DNA of 64,000 bases from Nocardia bhagyanarayanae (GCF_006716565.1 NZ_VFPG01000001.1:6052457-6116456), one strand, 5' to 3'; positions 27,206 through 35,732 are shown, counted from the stretch's first letter. Translations and numbers: made by a program. Notes: generated from the letters alone by a model not told the origin.

Positions 27206-27344
27206 GAGTCGAGCACAACACAGCGGACGGCGCCATATCGGCGATTTTCGGAAAAGGCGCGTCTACCTGCGGCTCCTGCGCCGATCGTCGCCCCGCACGT
27301 CGACTCCGCAAATGCCTGGCCACCTCGTGCCATACTCGATAGGC

Positions 27345-28343
27345 ATGACCGCAGAAAACGCTCGTGCCGGATCTGCAGTTCCCGACGCATCGGCCGTCGC
27401 CGCCGCGCTGCAGATCGCTCGCCGCGCTCCCTCCCTGCACAACTCCCAGCCCTGGCGCCTGATCTTCGACGGCAAGCGGCTGCACCTGCACAGCGATCCC
27501 GACCGGTCGCTTCCGATGGCCGACCCGGACGGTCGCCAGCAGGTGATCAGCTGCGGCGCCATGCTGCACCACACCAGGACCGCCTTCGCCGCGAACGGCT
27601 GGCATACCGATGTCGTCCGCCTGCCCGATCCGGCGCGGCCGCGCTATCTGGCCGCGCTGGCCTTCCGGCCTTGGCCCGATCCGCCCGAACGCATCCGCAC
27701 GCAGGCCAAGGTCATCGGGCGCAGGTACTCCGACCGGCTTCCGATGGACGAACCCGAAGGCTGGGACGCGCTGCTGCCCGGCGTGACGGAAGTGGCACGG
27801 ACGTGCGAGGTCACCCTCGACGATCTGCCCGACACGGTGCGCGATCGGCTGGCCGCCGCCTCCGATCGAGCCGAGGCGCTGCGCCGCTACGACAAGCCGT
27901 ACCAGAGCGAGTTACGGTGGTGGACCGGGCATTTCGATCTTTCCGAGGGCATTCCGCCGACCGCGCTCGCCACCGCGGCCGAGGCCGGACGGGTGCCCGT
28001 GCGCCGCGACTTCCCCACCGCGCCGGGGACCACCCGCCGGGCGACGCCCGAGGACAGGGCCCGGCTGCTGGCGCTGAGCTCGGCCGAAGACTCGCCCGCG
28101 CAGTGGCTGCGGACCGGCGAGGCGCTGTCGGCGGTACTGCTGGAATGCACCGGCGCCGGACTCTCGACCTGTCCGTTGACCCACATCACCGAGCTGCCCG
28201 CGGCGCGCCGTGTGATCGCCGGACTGCTACCCCACCACCTGCGACCACAGGTCGTCGTCCGGGTCGGCTCCGCGCCGGAGCCCGATCCCATGCCGCCGAC
28301 GCCGCGTTTGCCGATCGAGGACATCCTGACCGTCACCACGTAG
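27345..28343 (+). CDS. Acg-type nitroreductase-fold protein
   Basis: A 332-aa protein of the Acg family (M. tuberculosis Rv2032), a degenerate double nitroreductase fold. The N-terminal module ALQIARRAPSLHNSQPWRL is the family signature; LLECTGAGLSTCPLTHITEL and PQVVVRVG belong to the second half. Acg proteins bind FMN but have a lid over the pocket and no known reductase activity; in M. tuberculosis they belong to the dormancy regulon. No DosR-type box is visible in the 139 bp upstream. Confidence 0.88.
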   Translation: MTAENARAGSAVPDASAVAAALQIARRAPSLHNSQPWRLIFDGKRLHLHSDPDRSLPMADPDGRQQVISCGAMLHHTRTAFAANGWHTDVVRLPDPARPRYLAALAFRPWPDPPERIRTQAKVIGRRYSDRLPMDEPEGWDALLPGVTEVARTCEVTLDDLPDTVRDRLAAASDRAEALRRYDKPYQSELRWWTGHFDLSEGIPPTALATAAEAGRVPVRRDFPTAPGTTRRATPEDRARLLALSSAEDSPAQWLRTGEALSAVLLECTGAGLSTCPLTHITELPAARRVIAGLLPHHLRPQVVVRVGSAPEPDPMPPTPRLPIEDILTVTT

Positions 28344-28549
28344 GACTCTGCGCGGACCCGCTCCGTGAATCGGACGAGATCGCAAGGTTCGCTAACGACC
28401 GCGCGCGAATCGCCGATGGACCTCGTGTCGATGACGACACCGGCACCGGCGGCCCAGCGCCGCGCGTGCCGTCGCTGTCTCCGCACGTCAGCGCCGGGCG
28501 CGTCGCGATCCCGGTCCGCCATCCGGTACCCACCTGTCAGGGAGTTGAC

Positions 28550-29299
28550 TTGACTCGACAACGTCGCACCACCCGCCCGTCCGCGTCCCGCCGCGGCGCC
28601 CTCGTCACCACCGCGCTGGCGGTCGCGCTCACCGCGGGGATCGGCGCCGCCACCGCGCGCCCCGTCGGCGCCTTCGACGTCGGCGGCGCCATCGAGGTCG
28701 AATACGACCGAGCGGGCGGACCCGCCGTCTTCGGCGATCCGGTCACCCCCGAACTCGACGCCGGCCGCGGCGGGCGCTACCAGGCCTTCGAGCGCAACGC
28801 CGCCATCTACTGGCATTCCGAGGCCGGCGCGCATCAGGTCGGCGGCTCGATCCGCGACAAGTGGGGCGCGCTCGGCTGGGAGAACGGCAAGCTCGGCTAC
28901 CCCGTCACCGGGGAACTCGTCACGCCCGGCGGGCCGGGGCGCTTCAACCACTTCCAGGGCGGATCCATCTACTGGTCGCTCGGCACCGACTCGCACCAGG
29001 TCGGCGGCGCCATCCGCGACAAGTGGGGCGCGCTCGGCTGGGAAGGCGGCGCCCTCGGCTTTCCCATCACCGACGAAGCCCCCTCCGCGAACAACGGTCG
29101 CTACAACCTCTTCACCGGCGGCGCCGTCTACTGGTCCCCGCGCACCGGCGCCCACGCCGTCTGGGGCGCCATCCGCGACGACTGGGTCCGGGCGGGCGCC
29201 GAGAACGGTCGCTACGGCTACCCCACCGGCGAGGAGTACGACTACGAAGGCGGCAAAGCCCAAGACTTCCAAGGCGGCCGCATCACCTGGCTGCCTTGA
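28550..29299 (+). CDS. Secreted LGFP-repeat protein
   Basis: A 249-aa exported protein. The signal peptide runs through ALVTTALAVALTAGIGAATARPVGA. Four LGFP repeats of about 53 residues follow, each with GxIRDKWGALGWExGxLGYPxT and a Y/FQGGxIYWS segment. LGFP modules occur in cell-envelope proteins of mycolic-acid bacteria and are thought to help anchor to or act on the wall. The start is a TTG at 28550, chosen because GGGAG lies 5 bases ahead and no ATG or GTG fits the signal peptide. Confidence 0.88.
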   Translation: MTRQRRTTRPSASRRGALVTTALAVALTAGIGAATARPVGAFDVGGAIEVEYDRAGGPAVFGDPVTPELDAGRGGRYQAFERNAAIYWHSEAGAHQVGGSIRDKWGALGWENGKLGYPVTGELVTPGGPGRFNHFQGGSIYWSLGTDSHQVGGAIRDKWGALGWEGGALGFPITDEAPSANNGRYNLFTGGAVYWSPRTGAHAVWGAIRDDWVRAGAENGRYGYPTGEEYDYEGGKAQDFQGGRITWLP

Positions 29300-29307
29300 T
29301 CACTGCG

Positions 29308-29341
29308 CGCTCATCGACACATCGGTTCTGGTCGGTGAGCG
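29308..29341. terminator. Hairpin between convergent genes
   Basis: CGCTCATCGAC at 29308-29318 pairs with GTCGGTGAGCG at 29331-29341 (11 bp with one G-T pair, 12-base loop). It sits between the LGFP gene and the 54-aa gene on the other strand. There is no T-tract, as is common in actinobacterial hairpins. Confidence 0.5.
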
Positions 29342-29346
29342 AAGCG

Positions 29347-29511
29347 TCAGGGGTCCATGCCGCCGTGTTCGCGGGGTGTGGACTCGTCGGTCTCGAGGTC
29401 TTCGCCCGCGGGGTGTTCGTCGGCGTGGGTGGGCTTGGTGTGTTCGTCGGCGAAGTCCGGTTCGTCCTGCATCGCCTCCGCGGTCTTGGGGTCGATGTTC
29501 GGTGTGTTCAT
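29347..29511 (-). CDS. 54-aa acidic hydrophilic protein
   Basis: The ATG at 29511 gives a 54-residue protein almost entirely of charged, Pro, Thr and His residues (NTPNIDPKTAEAMQDEPDF, DEHTKPTHADEHPAGED). No hydrophobic core is visible, so it is probably disordered. It diverges from the MarR gene, and the MarR operator region covers its promoter, so it may be part of that regulon. Function unknown. Confidence 0.5.
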   Translation of the reverse strand: MNTPNIDPKTAEAMQDEPDFADEHTKPTHADEHPAGEDLETDESTPREHGGMDP

Positions 29512-29565
29512 GGTCGGTGCGTACCCGGCGACGGACGGTCGACGCAGGTTCGGGCGGCGTCGCGG

Positions 29566-29591
29566 CTCGTATGATATGGAAACCATACGAG
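29566..29591. promoter_or_regulatory. Candidate MarR operator, nested inverted repeats
   Basis: CTCGTATG at 29566-29573 pairs with CATACGAG at 29584-29591, and inside it TATGG-AAA-CCATA (29575-29587) is a second perfect repeat. It lies 18 bp ahead of the MarR start and between it and the divergent 54-aa gene. A related site stands before the next gene (30184-30196). Confidence 0.6.
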
Positions 29592-29608
29592 GGAGTAGAG
29601 GTGACGCG

Positions 29609-30088
29609 ATGAGTCCGGAAGCCGCGAAACGGCGGCATCGCCGCGAGGCGCAGACGGTGAAACGAGGGCTGCGCGAGTTGAATACGCAACTGGCCCTGTT
29701 GAATCGGCGCTTCGGCGGCAAGGTGGAACTCAGGGATGTCGATTGGACGTGCCTGGATCTGATCAATCTGCACGGGCCGTTGACGCCCACCGTGCTGGCC
29801 CGCAAGGCGAATCTGCATCCGGCGACACTGACGGGCATTCTCGACAGGCTCGAGCGCGGCGGGTGGGTCGTCAGGGAACGCGACCCGCAGGCGACCGACC
29901 GGCGCGCCGTGACGGTCCGGGCGCTCGGCGACCGCAATCACGAGCTGTACGGCCTGTTCGCGGGCATGGTCGGCCGGATGGACGCCCTCTGCGAGGAGTA
30001 CTCGGCCGCCGAACTGGAGCTGATCGCCGGATTCCTGCGCCGCGCCGCGCAGGCGGGCCGTGACTCCGCGGACGAACTCGGCGACTGA
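29609..30088 (+). CDS. MarR-family regulator
   Basis: A 159-aa winged-helix regulator: core WTCLDLINLHGPLTPTVLARKANLHPATLTGILDRLERGGWVVRERDPQATDRRAVTV. GAGGTG at 29597-29602 sets the ATG at 29609. It is followed at 131 bp by an NmrA-like gene whose promoter carries the same TATGR-N3-YCATA element found before this gene, so it likely represses both itself and that gene. Confidence 0.88.
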   Translation: MSPEAAKRRHRREAQTVKRGLRELNTQLALLNRRFGGKVELRDVDWTCLDLINLHGPLTPTVLARKANLHPATLTGILDRLERGGWVVRERDPQATDRRAVTVRALGDRNHELYGLFAGMVGRMDALCEEYSAAELELIAGFLRRAAQAGRDSADELGD

Positions 30089-30183
30089 TCCAGCCCCCAC
30101 CAACGACCCGCCGGAGGCCGACCGGTCCAGCCAGCGGGAAACTGTTATGAAAACCAGATGGCTTTCGTACGGCTCCAAGATAG

Positions 30184-30196
30184 TATGAGATTCATA
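30184..30196. promoter_or_regulatory. Second MarR-type operator, before the NmrA-like gene
   Basis: TATGA-GAT-TCATA is a perfect 5-bp inverted repeat with the same spacing as TATGG-AAA-CCATA at 29575-29587. A degenerate third copy (TATGA-AAA-CCAGA) is at 30146-30158. Confidence 0.55.
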
Positions 30197-30219
30197 TCTT
30201 ACGCCTGAGAGGAGTCAGC

Positions 30220-31047
30220 ATGTTCGTCGTCACCGGTGCCACGGGCGTGATCGGCCGCCCACTGCTGGAGTCCCTGACAGCGGCCGGACTTCCGGTCCGA
30301 GCCGTTTCCCGGCGAGCCGATGCCGCGCTACCGGACGGCGTCGACCTGGTCTCGCCCGAAGAACTGGATCTCGCGGATGCCGAAACCCTGTTCGTTCACC
30401 CGCGCGCGACCAAGGACCACGTCGACGACCTGCTCCGCCGCGCGGTCGCACAGGAGGTTCGACGCGTCGTCGTGATGTCGGCCATCAATGCCGACGACGA
30501 TCCGGCGCACCAGCCGTCCCGGTTCAACGGCGACCGCAACACCGAGGTGGAGCAGGCGGTGATCGGCTGCGGCCTGCCGTGGGTGAGTGTGCGGCCCAGT
30601 TCGTTCGCGATGAACACCCTGACCATGTGGCGGGCCCAAATCGCCTCGGGCGATAGGGTATTCGGTCCGTACGCGGCGTTCTCGGAGGCCGTTGTCCACG
30701 AACGCGACGTCGCCGATGTCATCGCGCGCGCGATGGTTGACGACACGCTCTTGGGCCGACGCCTCTCGGTCACCGGCCCGGCGGCATCGAGCCTCGAGCA
30801 GCTCGTCGCGATCATCGGCGAGGTGATCGGCAAACCCCTTCGCTATCAAGAGGTTCCGGCCGAGGCGGCCGAGGCGGCGATGATCGCGCGCGGTCTCGAC
30901 GAAGAGTTCGTGCGGGCACTGATGAACCGCTATGCCCGCGAGCTCGAGCGCGAACCGGTCGTGACCGAGGAAGTGGCAGCGATTCTGGGTCGGCCCGCCC
31001 GCTCGTTCGCGAGCTGGGTGGCCGATCACCGCAGCGACTGGCTGTAG
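30220..31047 (+). CDS. NmrA-like NAD(P)-binding protein
   Basis: A 275-aa atypical SDR of the NmrA/quinone-oxidoreductase-2 type. TGATGVIGRPLLESL binds the cofactor, VVVMSAINADDDPAHQ and VRPSSFAMNTLTMW are family segments, and there is no YxxxK catalytic pair. Such proteins sense or reduce with NAD(P)H. GAGAGGAG precedes the ATG at 30220. It is probably controlled by the MarR protein just upstream. Confidence 0.86.
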   Translation: MFVVTGATGVIGRPLLESLTAAGLPVRAVSRRADAALPDGVDLVSPEELDLADAETLFVHPRATKDHVDDLLRRAVAQEVRRVVVMSAINADDDPAHQPSRFNGDRNTEVEQAVIGCGLPWVSVRPSSFAMNTLTMWRAQIASGDRVFGPYAAFSEAVVHERDVADVIARAMVDDTLLGRRLSVTGPAASSLEQLVAIIGEVIGKPLRYQEVPAEAAEAAMIARGLDEEFVRALMNRYARELEREPVVTEEVAAILGRPARSFASWVADHRSDWL

Positions 31048-31170
31048 TCGAGAGACCAAATCATCTGCGCGCCAGTGGCTTCAACGCGCGGCATTCGGAA
31101 ATCGGGACGACAGGCAATCGCCACCGCGGGTAGAAAGGACACCGAAACCCACACTTCCGAGGAGACGGCA

Positions 31171-31614
31171 ATGCCATCCCCCGTTGAGCTCGGCGACGAA
31201 GCCGCCATCCGGCAGGTGATCGATCGCTGGGAACAGGCCTTCCGCGACAAGGACGTGGACGCCGCCGCGGCTCTGCACGATCCCGACACCGTCTCGTTCG
31301 ACATCGTCCCACCGCTGCGGTACGTCGGCATGTCCGAGTACCGCAAGCCGTGGGACGAGACGTTCGCCAATTTCGACGGTCCGATCGAGATGGAGATCCG
31401 CGACCTCGTGATCACCGTCGGCGGGGACGTCGCGTTCAGCTACAGCCTGAACCGCATGATCGGCACGATGAACGACGGCGCCGAACTCGACTATTGGATG
31501 CGGTGGACCGTCTGCTACCGCAAGATCGACGGGCGATGGCTGATCGTGCACGATCACTCCTCCGCGCCGACCGATTTCGCCACCGGCGGCGCCGTCCTGG
31601 ACTTGCAGCCGTAA
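31171..31614 (+). CDS. SnoaL-like / DUF4440-type small protein
   Basis: A 147-aa NTF2-fold protein: EAAIRQVIDRWEQAFRDKDVDAAAALHDPDTVSFD, then a C-terminal WTVCYRKIDGRWLIVHDHSS typical of ketosteroid-isomerase-like stress proteins. GAGGAG at 31159-31164 sets the ATG at 31171. Often found beside regulators as a small-molecule binder; the reaction is unknown. Confidence 0.85.
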   Translation: MPSPVELGDEAAIRQVIDRWEQAFRDKDVDAAAALHDPDTVSFDIVPPLRYVGMSEYRKPWDETFANFDGPIEMEIRDLVITVGGDVAFSYSLNRMIGTMNDGAELDYWMRWTVCYRKIDGRWLIVHDHSSAPTDFATGGAVLDLQP

Positions 31615-31675
31615 AGGCTTCGACAGACGGTCGGCCGCCTGCGAACATCATCCCGAGACGAGAAGGGGGCAGCGG

Positions 31676-32509
31676 GTGCTGGTCGAGTTGGCGGTGGGCG
31701 ATGCGTACGGTGCCGGGTTCGAGTACGCGGATCCGGCGTTCGTGGCGGCACACAACACGCTGCGCGGCTATGTGCAGCACCCGAGGCACCTCGGCATCCG
31801 TCCGGGCGCGTACACCGACGACACCCAAATGACCTTGGCCATCGCCGAATTGCTCGTCGACGGGGATCCGTGGACGCCGCGCGAGCTGGCCGACAGATTC
31901 GTGTCGGCGTTCCACCGCGACCAGCGCGAGGGCTACGCCGGACGGTTCTACGACTTCCTGCAATCCGTGCACGACGGCGGGGAGTTCCTGCGCCGCATCC
32001 GGCCGGACAGCGACAAGAGCGGCGCGGCCATGCGGGCCACACCGATCGGCCTGCTGCCCACCGTCGACGAGGTGCTGCGTCACGCGGCGGTGCAGGCCGC
32101 CGTCACCCACGACACCCCGGCCGGGATCGCCTCGGCGCAAGCCGCGGCGCTCGCGGTGCACTACTGCCACTACGAACTCGGCCCCTTGGCGCGGCTGCCG
32201 CAGTGGATGGACGGTCACGTCCCGTTCGGATGGTCACGACCGTGGCGCGGCAAGGTCGGCTCCAAGGGGCGCATGAGCGTCGGCGCGGCCCTCACCGCGT
32301 TGTCCACCAGCACCACGATGAGCGAACTGCTGCGCACCTGCGTCGCCTTCACCGGCGACGTGGACACCGTCGCCACCATCGCCCTCGCCGCCGCCGCACG
32401 CTCCCCCGAGATCACCGAAGACTTGCCCAAGGTGCTGGTGGACGACTTGGAAAACGGCGCCTACGGCCGCGACTACCTCGCCGCACTGAACAGCCGCCTA
32501 CTCGGCTGA
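31676..32509 (+). CDS. ADP-ribosylglycohydrolase (DraG) family protein
   Basis: A 277-aa alpha-helical hydrolase. The N-terminal GDAYGAGFEYA and the metal-binding YTDDTQMT motif are present. The second metal motif reads FTGDVDTVATIALAAAA, where canonical enzymes have GGDTDT, so the two Thr/Asp contacts are partly kept. The GTG at 31676 follows AAGGGGG by 6 bases. Family members remove ADP-ribose from Arg or nucleic acid; no partner transferase is in the window, so the substrate is open. Confidence 0.85.
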   Translation: MLVELAVGDAYGAGFEYADPAFVAAHNTLRGYVQHPRHLGIRPGAYTDDTQMTLAIAELLVDGDPWTPRELADRFVSAFHRDQREGYAGRFYDFLQSVHDGGEFLRRIRPDSDKSGAAMRATPIGLLPTVDEVLRHAAVQAAVTHDTPAGIASAQAAALAVHYCHYELGPLARLPQWMDGHVPFGWSRPWRGKVGSKGRMSVGAALTALSTSTTMSELLRTCVAFTGDVDTVATIALAAAARSPEITEDLPKVLVDDLENGAYGRDYLAALNSRLLG

Positions 32510-32568
32510 CGTTGCGAAAACTATTATCCGACAGCTAGTTTCGCGATCAATCGCGACCGGGCGGGCGA

Positions 32569-32928
32569 CTACGTGCAGCAGTTCGGGTCCAGCACGACGC
32601 ACAGCGCCGACAGCGCGTCTCGCCGCGCCCGGTGGTAGATGTTCATGCCGCGGCGTTCGGATTCGACGAGGCCCGCCTTCTTCAGCTGGCCGAGGTGGTG
32701 GCTGACGGTGGATTCGGCGAGGCCGACCACGGCGGCGAGGTCGCCGGTGTTCTGCTCGCCCGCCGCGGTGGTCAGCAACAGCGACATCAGCTTGACCCGC
32801 ACCGGGTCGGCGATCGCCTTGAGCCGCAGAGCCACCTCCAGCGCGGCGTCGTCGTCGATCGGCCCCGCGGCGACGGGGGCGCAGCAGACGGGAGCGGACA
32901 TATCGATCACGGGCAGAGCCTTCGGCAT
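32569..32928 (-). CDS. ArsR/SmtB-family metal(loid)-responsive repressor
   Basis: A 119-aa winged-helix repressor with HTH LAAVVGLAESTVSHHLGQLKKAGLV. C15 and C16 (VCCAP), and a C-terminal NCCT pair, supply thiols. I recall C15-C16 as As(III) ligands in Corynebacterium ArsR, whose third ligand C55 is absent here. The ATG at 32928 is preferred over a GTG at 32946 because it puts the Cys pair at 15-16. It diverges from the cadI/arsI-type gene, with symmetric elements between them. Confidence 0.88.
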   Translation of the reverse strand: MPKALPVIDMSAPVCCAPVAAGPIDDDAALEVALRLKAIADPVRVKLMSLLLTTAAGEQNTGDLAAVVGLAESTVSHHLGQLKKAGLVESERRGMNIYHRARRDALSALCVVLDPNCCT

Positions 32929-32950
32929 GCCACCGATCCTACGCACCTTG

Positions 32951-33007
32951 TTGACATATGTCGAAAAGGAGACGAGACTTCAAGTCGAAAGTTCTTCGAT
33001 ATATGTC
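32951..33007. promoter_or_regulatory. Candidate ArsR operators between arsR and cadI/arsI
   Basis: TTGACATATGTCGAA (32951-32965) contains the perfect palindrome GACATATGTC. TTCGATATATGTC (32995-33007) is a related copy 30 bp on. They cover the divergent promoter region and the second is about 21 bp ahead of the cadI start. Confidence 0.55.
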
Positions 33008-33028
33008 TCACAAGTGGAGGTGTTCGTC

Positions 33029-33532
33029 ATGTCTCGCATCCAACTCGCCCTCAACGTCGACGATCTCGATCGGGCGGTGACCTTCTACTCGACCCTGTTC
33101 GCCACCGAACCCGCCAAGCGCAAGCCCGGGTACGCGAACTTCGCCATCGCGGAGCCGCCGCTGAAACTGGTCCTCCTGGAGAACCCGGGCCACGGCGGCA
33201 GCGTCAACCACCTCGGCGTCGAGGTGGAATCCTCCGAGCAGGTGCACGCCGAGATCGCGCGGCTCTCGGGCGCGGGCGTGTTCACCGAGGAGGAGATGGC
33301 GACGACATGTTGTTTCGCCACCCAGGACAAGGTCTGGGTGACCGCGCCGGACGCCGAGCGGTGGGAGGTCTACACGGTGCTCGCGGACAGCGAAACCTTC
33401 GGCGCCGCACCGCGATCCGAGGAGGAGGGGCCGTGCTGCGGCACCGCCGAGGAGGCCGTCGCCGAGGGCGCGTGCTGCGGCACGTCCGCCAAGCGGGACG
33501 CCGTCGCCTCGGGCGCCGCCTGCTGCGGATGA
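33029..33532 (+). CDS. cadI: CadI/ArsI-type VOC protein with cysteine-pair tail
   Basis: A 167-aa VOC protein of the cadmium-induced CadI and C-As lyase ArsI family. NHLGVEVES (H61), the vicinal C94-C95 in TTCCFATQDKVW and WEVYTVLAD (E113) match ArsI ligand positions, but the first ligand His of ArsI is Gln5 here, as I recall for CadI. Residues after about 130 form an extra tail with three CCG pairs (GPCCGT, GACCGT, AACCG). TGGAGG at 33015-33020 sets the ATG at 33029. It is probably induced by arsenite or cadmium through the divergent ArsR. Confidence 0.85.
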   Translation: MSRIQLALNVDDLDRAVTFYSTLFATEPAKRKPGYANFAIAEPPLKLVLLENPGHGGSVNHLGVEVESSEQVHAEIARLSGAGVFTEEEMATTCCFATQDKVWVTAPDAERWEVYTVLADSETFGAAPRSEEEGPCCGTAEEAVAEGACCGTSAKRDAVASGAACCG

Positions 33533-33541
33533 CCCAGCGTT

Positions 33542-33585
33542 GCCCGGATTCCGGCCTCCCCTCATGTGACGGCCGGAATCCGGGC
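33542..33585. terminator. Strong bidirectional hairpin
   Basis: The arm at 33542-33556 (GCCCGGATTCCGGCC) and its exact complement at 33571-33585 form a 15-bp stem with a 14-base loop. It lies between the convergent cadI and aztD genes and can end both transcripts. Confidence 0.75.
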
Positions 33586-33627
33586 ATTACCTCGAACCGC
33601 GCTCAGGGCGCTGCCGCGAATACGGGC

Positions 33628-34788
33628 TCAGTGGGCGAGAACGCCGCTCAACTCGTTCGGGCTGTCCGGCAGGGTGACCGACGCGGTGACCGCGCCCGCG
33701 GCGAGGTCGACGCGGTGCACCTTCTTGGTGGCCGGGTCGGAGACGTAGGCGACGCCGCCGCGGACGAACAGGGCCGGGCGGGCCTGCTGCCACTTCAGCG
33801 GTTCCTGCCAGGAGTCGATGACCGGGATGGTGCGGGTGACCGTTCCCGCGACCGGATCGATGACGTGGATGCGGCCGTCGGTGCCGAGCACCAGCGCCTC
33901 ACCCTGCGGGCCGCGGCCGAGCGAACGGAACGTGTAGCTGGTGCCGATGTCGACGAGCCGCAGCGTGCCGGTGACCGTGTCGATCAGTGAGACCTGCTGC
34001 GGCCGTTCGAGTTCCGCGTCCTTGTCCTTCTTGTAGTCGCCGAGCACGACGGTCGATTCCGGGCTGCCGGCCTGGTTGCCGATGCGGCCGTAGGGCGTCG
34101 GGCTCGCCACCTTGGTGATGACGCCGCCGCGGTAGACCAGCGCGCCGGTCTGGCAGCCGACGACCACGGTGTCGCCCGCGGCGATGGCCTCGCCGTGCAC
34201 ACCGGGGCAGTCCTCGTTGCGGGCGATCTCCTTGCGCTGGGAATCGAGCACCGCGATACCGGTGCGCTTCTCCTCGGTGCCGAGCGTGACGACCAGCGAC
34301 CCGTCGGCCAGCTCGATGGCGACGCCGTGGTGCGGCGTGGCTGCCTTGTAGACCTCGGTGGCGGGTTTTCCGTCGGTCAACCGCACCGGGTCGAACGAGG
34401 TGACTTCGCCGGTACCGTCGGCGAACAGCACCGTCCGCCCGGCGTGCTGGACCACGTGACCCGGCTTGGCGCCGGGGAATTCGACATCGGTGAACTCGGC
34501 CGCCACGGCGTCGTAGACCCGGAACGTGTCCTTGTGCGACACCATCAGATGCCGGTCGTCGCCCGCCGGGTTGAGGCGGTTGAAGCCTTCGAGCGCTGTG
34601 CTGCCGCGCAATTCGAGCGTCGCGCCATCGAGCACGTGGATGCCGCCGTCGTAGGTGACCGCGACGGGCTCGGCGATCCGCTTGCCCGCGGGCTCGGCCT
34701 CGTCCGAGCCGCATCCGGCCAGCGCCAGCGCCGCGGTGAGCAGACCCGACAGCGCGAGCGCACTGCCGTTCTTTGGCCGAAAGTGCAT
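33628..34788 (-). CDS. aztD: Zinc metallochaperone AztD
   Basis: Extracytoplasmic chaperone that passes zinc to the binding protein AztC. 386 aa with a lipobox (LAGC) after LSGLLTAALA, so it is a lipoprotein here. The rest is a beta-propeller of repeated blades (GIHVLDGATLELRG, VLLG... blades such as TPHHGVAIELADG and CPGVHGEAIAAGDTVVVGC). The HH pair, GHVVQH and HGEA are candidate metal sites, and two Cys flank one blade. AGGGAG stands before the ATG at 34788. Third in the aztB-aztC-aztD operon behind a Zur-like box. Confidence 0.9.
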   Translation of the reverse strand: MHFRPKNGSALALSGLLTAALALAGCGSDEAEPAGKRIAEPVAVTYDGGIHVLDGATLELRGSTALEGFNRLNPAGDDRHLMVSHKDTFRVYDAVAAEFTDVEFPGAKPGHVVQHAGRTVLFADGTGEVTSFDPVRLTDGKPATEVYKAATPHHGVAIELADGSLVVTLGTEEKRTGIAVLDSQRKEIARNEDCPGVHGEAIAAGDTVVVGCQTGALVYRGGVITKVASPTPYGRIGNQAGSPESTVVLGDYKKDKDAELERPQQVSLIDTVTGTLRLVDIGTSYTFRSLGRGPQGEALVLGTDGRIHVIDPVAGTVTRTIPVIDSWQEPLKWQQARPALFVRGGVAYVSDPATKKVHRVDLAAGAVTASVTLPDSPNELSGVLAH

Positions 34789-34820
34789 GTGGTGCTCCCT
34801 TTTTCGTTCCAACACTGCGT

Positions 34821-35732
34821 TCATGGGGCCAGTCCGCGCGCGATCGCCTCGGTGTTGGCGCGCATCATCGCCAGGTAGGTCTCGGCGCCGCCGCCCGACC
34901 CGGTGAGCGATTCGGAGTACAGCGGGACGACTCGGACGTGCAGCCCGGCCTGTTCGGCGAGCACGCGGGCCAGGCGATCGGGCTGGGCGGAGTCGGCGAA
35001 GATCGCGCCGACGCCGGCAGCGCGCACGGCGTCGGCGAGTCCGGCCAGATCCGATGGGCTCGGGGAGGCGAGCGTGGTGCCGCCCGGAATCACGGCGCCG
35101 ATCACTTGGAAGCCGTAACGCTCTGCGAGATAACCGAACACGTGGTGGTTCGTGACCAGCTTGCGCCGTTCGGCCGGGATGGCGGCGAATCGCTCGGTCA
35201 TCCACCGGTCGAGCCGATCGAGTTCGCCGAGGTAGCGCTCGGCGCGCTCCCGGACCGCCCCGGCGTCCACGCCCGCGACGTGCGCGATCACCTCGTCGCG
35301 GATCACCTCGACGGCACGGCGGACGCGCAGCGGGTCGGTCCAGAAGTGCGGGTCGGGCCGGTCGGCGCCGACCTCGGGGCGATAGCGCAGCGGGTCGACG
35401 CGGTCGCCGACCGCCACCGTCGCGACACCGGCGTGCGCGGCGGCGTCGACGTGGCGCTGCACGCCTTCCTCCAGACCCAGCCCGTTGTGCACGATCAGCC
35501 CGGCCCGCTCGAGCCGCGCGGCCTGCTGCGCCGAGATCGCGAAGTAGTGCGGATCGGCATCGGGCCGCATGAGCACCGTCACCTCGGCGGCGTCGCCGAC
35601 AATCGCCTCGGTCAGATCGCCGAGGATGTTCGTGGTCACGATGATCTCGCGGCGCTCGGCGCCCGAGGACACGCACCCGGCGAGCACGAGCAGTGCGGCG
35701 AGAAGGATTCCGAGACGCGCGGCCGCCCTCAT
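34821..35732 (-). CDS. aztC: Zinc ABC transporter substrate-binding lipoprotein AztC
   Basis: Cluster A-I metal-binding protein of 303 aa. The signal peptide ends LVLAGC. Zinc ligands are expected in DADPHYFAIS (H62), DPHFWTDP, TNHHVFGYLAERYGF and FADSAQP. It has no His-rich loop of the ZnuA kind, which fits a protein loaded by AztD. The ATG overlaps the aztB stop (ATGA). Confidence 0.93.
   Translation of the reverse strand: MRAAARLGILLAALLVLAGCVSSGAERREIIVTTNILGDLTEAIVGDAAEVTVLMRPDADPHYFAISAQQAARLERAGLIVHNGLGLEEGVQRHVDAAAHAGVATVAVGDRVDPLRYRPEVGADRPDPHFWTDPLRVRRAVEVIRDEVIAHVAGVDAGAVRERAERYLGELDRLDRWMTERFAAIPAERRKLVTNHHVFGYLAERYGFQVIGAVIPGGTTLASPSPSDLAGLADAVRAAGVGAIFADSAQPDRLARVLAEQAGLHVRVVPLYSESLTGSGGGAETYLAMMRANTEAIARGLAP

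Noticed and set aside
27206..27344. DosR box before the Acg-type gene
   Set aside because: No GGGACT-like half sites found in the 139 bp gap.
25628..29299. A 1223-codon open frame on the plus strand
   Set aside because: Only its last 249 codons form a protein (the LGFP protein). The rest runs antisense to guanine deaminase and other real genes with no domain, a normal effect of high GC.
33628..35676. AztD with a 300-residue N-terminal extension
   Set aside because: The extension is antisense-quality sequence over aztC in another frame; the signal peptide at 34788 is the real start.
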